Of a stretch of 64,000 nucleotides of DNA, positions 59,000 through 64,000 are shown one piece after another (positions within the stretch are counted from its first letter, which is position 1; each line of letters opens with the position of its first letter). Origin of the DNA: Streptomyces spiralis. GTDB lineage: Bacteria > Actinomycetota > Actinomycetes > Streptomycetales > Streptomycetaceae. Where the stretch lies: positions 1-64,000 of the forward strand of contig NZ_BNBC01000037.1 of assembly GCF_014654675.1 (NCBI RefSeq), given 5' to 3'. The notes under the pieces are model-generated. The model worked only from the letters and a program-made list of their open reading frames with translations, made no database searches and had not been told where the DNA came from. The translations under genes and the position numbers were made by a program.

Positions 59000-59764
59000 T
59001 CACCAGGGAGCTCGGAGTGTCACCGCCAGGAAGGCCGGATCATCGTGGCCCGGCAACGGGACGAATCCGTGCCGTGCCAGGTCGTCGATCACCTGAGTGC
59101 GGGAGGCGGGCCACATCCAGAACCTCTCGGTGTGCTCCCGCAGCACGCCTTCCACACCCCGGACCCAGTAGTCGACGCGTGTGCGGATGCGGTTCCCGGC
59201 GGCCGACATCACGATGCGTCCGCCGTACACGTGCTCGCCGACCCGCTGCTCGGGCAGGACGCGCAGCACGTTCCGGGCGGGAAGCCGGGCAGGCGGTAGC
59301 TCCAGGAAGAGCGAACCGCCGGGGACGAGGGCCGCGCCGATCGCAGGCCAGAGCGCGAGCCGCGCACTCGGCGGGAGACAGGCGACCGTGTTGTGGCAGA
59401 CGGCCACGTCCGCGACCGCGTACAGAGCCGCCTCGTCCAGGGCGTGCGGGTGAACGGTCACCCGCTCCCTCTGCCGTGCGGGCAGGGCGGCGAGGCGGGT
59501 CATCAAGGACGTGCGCATGGCCCGCGCGGGCTCGACGGCGTGTACGTCGGCCTGAGACTCGGCCAGGCTCATCAACGTGACCCGTCCGGTACCGGCACCG
59601 ATGTCCAGAACACCGATACGGGCCTTCGCGACTTCGCGACCGTAGAGGTGACGGACGCGCGCCTCGTCCTCGTCGGCCTGGAGGATGTCGTAGAACTCCG
59701 CGGTGACGGCGTAGGAATCCGTCTGGGGCCGGTGGGCCGGTGCTCTCGCTGTGACTGGGCGCAT
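59000..59764 (-). CDS. Class I SAM-dependent methyltransferase, leaderless
   Basis: 254 residues from the ATG at 59764 (MRPVTARAPAHRPQTDSYAV). Motif I IGVLDIGAGTGRVTLMSLAE, an acidic end at VHAVEPARAMRTSLMTRL, motif II VADVAVCHNTVACLPPSARL and post-II LVPGGSLFLELPPARLP. The start lies 9 bases after the promoter box, so the transcript should be leaderless; a further 31 codons upstream are open but lie across the promoter itself and are not used. The substrate is unknown. Confidence 0.9.
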   Translation of the reverse strand: MRPVTARAPAHRPQTDSYAVTAEFYDILQADEDEARVRHLYGREVAKARIGVLDIGAGTGRVTLMSLAESQADVHAVEPARAMRTSLMTRLAALPARQRERVTVHPHALDEAALYAVADVAVCHNTVACLPPSARLALWPAIGAALVPGGSLFLELPPARLPARNVLRVLPEQRVGEHVYGGRIVMSAAGNRIRTRVDYWVRGVEGVLREHTERFWMWPASRTQVIDDLARHGFVPLPGHDDPAFLAVTLRAPW

Positions 59765-59773
59765 GTCCAGCAA

Positions 59774-59800
59774 GACCGCACATGGGGCGTGCTTGTGACA
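59774..59800 (-). promoter_or_regulatory. ECF41-type promoter of the methyltransferase gene
   Basis: TGTCACA-N15-CGGTC, its CGGTC ends 9 bases before the ATG. Confidence 0.85.
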
Positions 59801-59914
59801 GCAGTGGTGGCGAGCGGGGTGCCAACCTGTCGCTGCGACCCAGGCCACCGGCCTCATGGCCGGGCACCGGTGCCGAGACCCTGAGGGAGGTCACCGGCGG
59901 CGCCCGACGCCTCG

Positions 59915-59941
59915 TGTCACACCTGGGTCGTCTGGCCGGTC
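59915..59941 (+). promoter_or_regulatory. ECF41-type promoter of the cytochrome b gene
   Basis: TGTCACA-N15-CGGTC. The next base begins an ATG of a 50-codon frame with two closely spaced Cys (PQCHVCVPP); its role is unclear. The cytochrome b start is about 246 bp downstream. Confidence 0.78.
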
Positions 59942-60187
59942 ATGACTGGGACAGCAGTTCACGAACCGTGCCCGAACAGCACAGCCGTGGACGAGTCGGC
60001 TCCGCAGTGCCACGTGTGCGTCCCTCCGGCCCGTGCCGAGGCTGGGTCGCGGCACGGACAGCTACGGCTGCACGGCGATCGGAAGCCCTCGTGACACGCC
60101 GCTGCCGCGGACCCACGGCAGTGCCCGGGACCGCGGCGCCGTCAGACGCAGCGAGCTTGGGGCGATGCAGAAATGAATGGTGAAGAG

Positions 60188-61804
60188 ATGGTCAACGACA
60201 GCCGGCCGGCCGAGCCGGGCCAGGGGCGCTCCGGGGAGAGGCTCGCCCAATGGGCGGACGGCCGACTCGGCTACCGCCGTGCGGCCCGCTCCGCCCGGCG
60301 CCTGGTCTTCCCCGACCACTGGTCGTTCATGCTCGGCGAGATCGCACTCTACAGTTTCGTCATCCTGCTGCTCACCGGCGTCTACCTGAGCTTCTACTTC
60401 CACCCTTCCTCAGATCCCGTGGTCTACCAGGGCAGTTATGCCCCCTTGCGGGGCCGGCTGGTGTCGGAGGCCTTCGACTCGACCCTGCACATATCCTTCG
60501 ACGTCCGCGGCGGTCTCCTCCTTCGCCAGGCTCACCACTGGGCGGCGCTGGTCTTCGTCGCCGCCGTGTTCGTGCACATGCTGCGGGTCTTCTTCACCGG
60601 CGCGTTCCGCAAGCCGCGCGAGCTGAACTGGGTGTTCGGGTTCCTGCTGCTCATCCTGGCCATGTTCGGGGGCCTGACCGGCTACGACCTGCCGGACGAC
60701 CTGCTGTCCGGAACCGGCCTGCAGGTCGTCAACGGCACGATCCTCTCGATCCCGGTCGTCGGGACCTACCTGTCGTTCTTCCTCTTCGGCGGCGAGTTCC
60801 CCGGCGATGACCTGATCGCCCGCTTCAACACCATCCACATCCTGATCATCCCCGGACTGATGGTCGCCCTGATCGTCGGCCACCTGGCCCTGGCCGTACG
60901 CCACCGTCACACGCAATACGCCGGGCCCGGCCGTACCAACACCAATGTCGTCGGTATCCCGTTCAGGGTGTACGCCGTCAAGGCCGGCGGCTACTTCTTC
61001 CTCGTGTCCGGCGTGATCTTCTTCATGGCCGCCGTCGCGCAGATCAATCCGGTGTGGAACTACGGGCCATTCCGCCCCGACCAGGTCTCCGCCGGCTCCC
61101 AGCCCGACTGGTACATGGGCGTCGCCGACGGGTTTCTGCGCATCATGCCCGGCTGGGAGATCGCGATCTGGGGCCACACCTTGGCCCTGGACAACTTCCT
61201 GCCCCTGCTGATCGGCGTGCTCCTGTTCCTCGCCATGGGCGCCTACCCCTTCCTCGAGGCATGGGTCACGGACGACGACCGCGAACAGCACCTGCTGGAC
61301 CGCCCCCGCGACCGCCCGGTGCGGACCGCCCTCGGCGTGGCCTGGCTCAGTGTCTACTCGGTGGCCCTCGTCGGTGCCGCCAACGACCTGATAGCCACTC
61401 ACCTGCGCGTTTCCGTCGAAGGCGTCACCTGGACCGTGCGCATCGGCCTGTTCGTCGTCCCGGTCCTGGCCTTCTTCGTCACCAAACGTGTGGCACTGGG
61501 CCTGCAGCGGCAAGACCGTGACAAGGTGCTCCACGGGCGTGAGAGTGGCATCATCAAGCGTCTTCCGCACGGCGAGTACGTCGAGGTTCACGAGCCGCTC
61601 ACCCAGGCGCAACTGCACTCCCTGACCGCCCACACGCAGTACCGGCCCCTGGAGGCCGCAACCGTGCGGGACGCGGACGGCGCCACGCCCCGTACCCAGC
61701 GCCTGCGCGTCAGGCTCAGCCGCGTCCTGTACGGCTCGGGTACGCAGGTTCCCAAACCCACGGCGGCCGAGTACACGGAGATCAGCGGCGGCCACCGGTC
61801 CTGA
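60188..61804 (+). CDS. QcrB-like cytochrome b (bc1-aa3 quinol:cytochrome oxidase subunit)
   Basis: 538 residues from ATG 60188 (ATG 60173 also in frame; the purine run GGTGAAGAG favours the second). About nine membrane helices. The heme ligand pairs are seen in HHWAALVFVAAVFVHMLRVF and FNTIHILIIPGLMVALIVGHLA; the quinol site is near NPVWNYGPFRP (the PEWY-equivalent) and WYMGVADGFLRIMPGWEIA. The full actinobacterial QcrB length is close to this. In most genomes qcrB sits with qcrC and qcrA; here no partner gene is adjacent, so this is an orphan copy, probably expressed under stress by the ECF41 system. Confidence 0.93.
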   Translation: MVNDSRPAEPGQGRSGERLAQWADGRLGYRRAARSARRLVFPDHWSFMLGEIALYSFVILLLTGVYLSFYFHPSSDPVVYQGSYAPLRGRLVSEAFDSTLHISFDVRGGLLLRQAHHWAALVFVAAVFVHMLRVFFTGAFRKPRELNWVFGFLLLILAMFGGLTGYDLPDDLLSGTGLQVVNGTILSIPVVGTYLSFFLFGGEFPGDDLIARFNTIHILIIPGLMVALIVGHLALAVRHRHTQYAGPGRTNTNVVGIPFRVYAVKAGGYFFLVSGVIFFMAAVAQINPVWNYGPFRPDQVSAGSQPDWYMGVADGFLRIMPGWEIAIWGHTLALDNFLPLLIGVLLFLAMGAYPFLEAWVTDDDREQHLLDRPRDRPVRTALGVAWLSVYSVALVGAANDLIATHLRVSVEGVTWTVRIGLFVVPVLAFFVTKRVALGLQRQDRDKVLHGRESGIIKRLPHGEYVEVHEPLTQAQLHSLTAHTQYRPLEAATVRDADGATPRTQRLRVRLSRVLYGSGTQVPKPTAAEYTEISGGHRS

Positions 61805-61840
61805 TCGCCGGCGCACACTCCAGGACCTCTCGTCGCTACA

Positions 61841-61867
61841 TGTCACACCTTCGACAGGTATCCGGTC
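61841..61867 (+). promoter_or_regulatory. ECF41-type promoter of the secreted hydrolase
   Basis: TGTCACA-N15-CGGTC; GTG 6 bases later. Confidence 0.85.
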
Positions 61868-61996
61868 ATAGGGGTGAAAGGCGGCACAAGGAACTGCCGA
61901 GTCAACCGGCCCGCGGCACAAGGCCGTTCGCCCCGCGATACCTCCGCCTTGCGGCCCGAGCGGTCGTCCTTCCCCGCGCAGCGGCGACCGTGCTGT

Positions 61997-62056
61997 CAGC
62001 CGCAGCCGCAGCCGCAGCCGCAGCCGCAGCCGCAGCCGCAGCCGCAGCCGCAGCCG
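61997..62056. repeat. (CAGCCG)10 hexanucleotide repeat
   Basis: Ten perfect copies of CAGCCG, continued by a partial unit and a related GGCTCC/GGCTCCGG run. In the frame of the hydrolase it encodes a Gln-Pro repeat. Since the unit is six bases, changes in copy number keep the frame. Confidence 0.95.
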
Positions 62057-62194
62057 CAGCGGCTCCGGCTCCGGCGGCTCCGGCGGATGCACACCCGCGC
62101 CGCAGCAGCGCGCCGCGCAGGGTCACCAACCCTCAGTTCCGCCCGCTCCGCTTCCGGGAGCCGGCGCACCGATCCCGCCCGAAAGGCACTCGAC

Positions 62195-63037
62195 ATGACC
62201 CGTACCTCCCGCACCCACCGGGCCCGTACCTCCCTCACCGTTCTGGCCGGCGCCACGATCGCCGCGGGCCTGCTCGTCACCACGGTCGGCCCGGCCTCCG
62301 CCGACAAGGGTGCCCCCTCGCGGGGTCCCAAGCCCACCGTCGTCCTGGTCAACGGTGCGTTCGCCGACTCCACGAGCTGGAACGGTGTCATAAAGGAACT
62401 GCGGCACGACGGCTATCCGGTGGTCGCCGTCGCCAACCCGCTGCGCTCCCTGAGCGGCGACTCCGCCTACCTCAAGGACGTACTGGCCGGCATCGACGGT
62501 CCCATCGTCCTGGCCGGTCACTCCTACGGCGGCTCGGTCATCAGCAACGCCGCCACCGGCAACAAGAACGTCAAGGCACTGGTCTACCTGGCCGCCTTCC
62601 TCCCGGAGAAGGGGGAGAGCGCGGTCGACCTGTCGGGAAGGTTCCCGGGCAGCACCCTCGGCGATGCCCTGCGCCCGGTGCCGTTCACGAACGCCGACGG
62701 CTCTCAGGGCACCGACCTCTACATCCAGAACGACAAGTTCCGGCACCAGTTCGCGGCGGATGTGCCCCGTAACGAGGCCGACCTGATGGCCGTCACCCAG
62801 CGACCGGTCACCAACGCCGCCCTGGCCGAAGGCGCGGCAGAGCCCGCCTGGAAGACCATCCCGTCCTGGGTTCTCGTCGCCACGCAGGACCTCAACATCC
62901 CGCCGAAGGCCCAGGAGTTCATGGCCGTGCGGGCCGGTGCCCACACCACGGAGGTCCGAGCGTCCCACGCGGTGAGCGTCTCGCAGCCCGGCAAGGTCGC
63001 CGCCGTCATCGAGGACGCCGCGCGCTCGGTGGGCTGA
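62195..63037 (+). CDS. Secreted alpha/beta hydrolase
   Basis: 280 residues from the ATG at 62195 (GAAAGG upstream). Signal peptide: RTSRTHRARTS, then LTVLAGATIAAGLLVTTVG, cleavage after PASA. KPTVVLVNGAFADSTSWNGV opens the fold; the nucleophile elbow is IVLAGHSYGGSVISNAATG (Ser) and the His lies in EVRASHAVSVSQPGKVAAVI. This is the cell-wall or extracellular hydrolase type related to the salicylate-esterase/EST family. An upstream in-frame extension with a Gln-Pro repeat could give a second, cytosolic form if the GTG at 61874 is used. Confidence 0.92.
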   Translation: MTRTSRTHRARTSLTVLAGATIAAGLLVTTVGPASADKGAPSRGPKPTVVLVNGAFADSTSWNGVIKELRHDGYPVVAVANPLRSLSGDSAYLKDVLAGIDGPIVLAGHSYGGSVISNAATGNKNVKALVYLAAFLPEKGESAVDLSGRFPGSTLGDALRPVPFTNADGSQGTDLYIQNDKFRHQFAADVPRNEADLMAVTQRPVTNAALAEGAAEPAWKTIPSWVLVATQDLNIPPKAQEFMAVRAGAHTTEVRASHAVSVSQPGKVAAVIEDAARSVG

Positions 63038-63050
63038 CCTTTCCGCGCAA

Positions 63051-63100
63051 CGCCCACGGGACTGACCCGGACCGTTCGGTCCACGCCGGTCCCGTGGGCG
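63051..63100 (+). terminator. Terminator of the secreted hydrolase
   Basis: CGCCCACGGGAC and its perfect complement (12 bp), with a second inner hairpin (GGACCG-TT-CGGTCC) in the loop, 13 bases after the stop. Confidence 0.8.
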
Positions 63101-63193
63101 TCCCGTGCTTCCATGTGTGCGGACCCCGTTCCCCCGACCGCCGGTCCGCCCGCGTGCATTCCGCACCGGGCCCGGCCGCGCAAGGACAAGACC

Positions 63194-63712
63194 ATGCGCC
63201 GCGAACCGCGGATCACGACCATAGGCCCCGGCGACCTCGCTCCCACCGTGGCGATGCATCGTCGCTGCTCGTCGCACACCCTGTGGAGCCGCTACCACCG
63301 GGCCATGCCCGACCCGCAGACCTACCTGCCCGCGCTGCTGGCCCGTCCCGGCTCGGTCCACCTGGCCGCACGGGACACCACGGGCCGCATCGTCGCCGTG
63401 GGCCATCTGATGCCGGACCACTCCGCCGTCGAGGCCGCGCTTCTCGTCGAGGACTCCTGGCAGGGCCATGGACTGGGCACCCGCCTGCTGCACCACCTGG
63501 GCCACCATGCGCTCGGAGGCGGTTGGGTGACGCTCTACGGCCTCGTCCTGTCCGGCGACGAACGGATGGACGCCATCCTGCGCCACGCGTCCGTCCCCGT
63601 GCACCGCAGGGAGGAGGGCGGTGCCGTCACCGCCTGGGTTCAGGCGCGTGACCTGGCGGCCGGCCTCCCCGCCCGCCGACGGGGTCGCCTCCTCCGCGCC
63701 GGGCACCGGTGA
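63194..63712 (+). CDS. GNAT-family N-acetyltransferase
   Basis: 172 residues from the ATG at 63194 (AAGGAC upstream). ITTIGPGDLAPTVAMHRRCS, SVHLAARDTTGRIVAVGHLM and the acetyl-CoA loop VEDSWQGHGLGTRLLHHLGH (Q/RxxGxG/A variant) show the GCN5 fold. The substrate is unknown; the start of the family motif R..Y..P resembles acetyltransferases that act on proteins or small amines. It follows the hydrolase with its own terminator between, so it is a separate unit. Confidence 0.88.
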   Translation: MRREPRITTIGPGDLAPTVAMHRRCSSHTLWSRYHRAMPDPQTYLPALLARPGSVHLAARDTTGRIVAVGHLMPDHSAVEAALLVEDSWQGHGLGTRLLHHLGHHALGGGWVTLYGLVLSGDERMDAILRHASVPVHRREEGGAVTAWVQARDLAAGLPARRRGRLLRAGHR

Positions 63713-63758
63713 CCACCGACCGTTTCCTGGTCGGCCGGAACGAGTACCAGCCAGAAAA

Positions 63759-63791
63759 AGCCGATGCGGAACATGATGCTCCGCATCGGCT
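63759..63791. terminator. Bidirectional hairpin terminator
   Basis: AGCCGATGCGGA and its perfect complement (12 bp) around a 9-nt loop, preceded by GAAAA, between the GNAT gene and the convergent E2 gene. Confidence 0.85.
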
Positions 63792-63873
63792 GTGCCACCG
63801 CACCCTCACAGGGGCGCCGGCACACGGCCGGCGCCTTCCCGCCGAGCGGGCCCGCGTCCGGCACCGGCATGTC

Positions 63874-64000
63874 TCACGTCGCGGCGTCGGGGTACAGGTC
63901 GTCCTCGAACGCCGCGGACTCCAGGATCTCCCTGACCGTGGTCAGGTAGCGAGCCGCATCCGCCCCGTCCACCAGTCGGTGGTCGTACGACAACGACAGG
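63874..64000 (-). CDS. 2-oxo acid dehydrogenase E2 acyltransferase, C-terminal end (partial)
   Basis: Only the last 41 codons are in the window; the gene runs out at 64000. LSLSYDHRLVDGADAARYLT contains the catalytic DHRxxDG motif of dihydrolipoamide acyltransferases, followed by TVREILESAAFEDDLYPDA. It ends at 63874. It would be the E2 core of a pyruvate, branched-chain or 2-oxoglutarate dehydrogenase complex; which one cannot be told from this end. Confidence 0.9.
   Translation of the reverse strand, partial: LSLSYDHRLVDGADAARYLTTVREILESAAFEDDLYPDAAT

Larger units (their letters stand above)
61805..62194. other. Promoter/leader region of the secreted hydrolase
   Basis: Holds the ECF41-type promoter (61841) and a hexanucleotide repeat (61997). 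A GTG at 61874, 6 bases after CGGTC, is in frame with the hydrolase for its whole length, giving a 107-codon N-terminal extension. Confidence 0.6.

Noticed and set aside
61902..62129. Minus-strand poly-alanine frame over the CAGCCG repeat
   Set aside because: Pure product of the hexanucleotide repeat with no flanking protein features.

Overview
The window is about 72% GC with strongly G/C-biased third codon positions, long shadow frames on both strands, many ECF sigma factors, a WhiB protein, GlxA/TetR/MarR/LysR regulators, a large secreted subtilisin and a QcrB-type cytochrome b. This points to a Streptomyces-like actinomycete. The density of broken genes and insertion-sequence scars, and the lack of core housekeeping operons, suggest an accessory region such as a chromosome arm or large plasmid.

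Layout. 0-7 kb: TetR remnant, SAM methyltransferase, IS256-type transposase remnant, large S8 protease and a probably intact IS5-family element. 7-11.5 kb: TetR/SDR pair with two spaced palindromic operators, a Tat-exported hydrolase, fragments of three genes and a LysR regulator. 11.7-24.8 kb: TDT transporter fused to a carboxypeptidase-regulatory-like domain, DUF6884 protein, 2-oxoglutarate dehydrogenase E1 without the usual actinobacterial acyltransferase domain, GlxA/SDR pair, frameshifted D-cysteine desulfhydrase, FMN reductase, HEAT-repeat protein and a DUF2975/XRE couplet. 24.9-33.4 kb: a MarR regulator and five copies of one palindromic operator (consensus TTAGGAGC-N4-GCTCSTAA) in front of MarR itself, a membrane protein plus NmrA gene, a VOC protein, an AhpD-like protein and an NTF2-like protein, interrupted by an IS630 scar and a dead flavoprotein gene. 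33.6-42.4 kb: Old Yellow Enzyme/MarR, a tRNA-like sequence, DUF4291, a DHFR-like reductase, a broken FAD oxidoreductase, amidohydrolase and methyltransferase.

42.7-63 kb is the most interesting part. It holds five ECF sigma genes of the ECF41/SigJ type, four of them with signs of a SnoaL-like C-terminal extension or its WLPEP/DGGGK/NPDKL motifs. Within 46.4-61.9 kb, twelve sites follow one rule, TGTCACA-N15-(C/T)(G/T)GTC. They lie upstream of an ECF gene, a small coiled-coil protein, WhiB, NmrA, 7Fe ferredoxin, Ohr, a DUF5134 protein, a GriD/GriC-like carboxylate reductase pair, a methyltransferase, QcrB-like cytochrome b and a secreted hydrolase. The TGTCACA element matches what is known for ECF41 promoters. 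In six sites an ATG or GTG follows the CGGTC-like box after exactly 6-7 bases (9 in a seventh), which predicts leaderless transcripts, short leader ORFs or N-terminally extended isoforms. I read this as a compact ECF41-controlled redox and envelope regulon. The right edge carries the 3' end of a 2-oxo acid dehydrogenase E2 gene on the minus strand.
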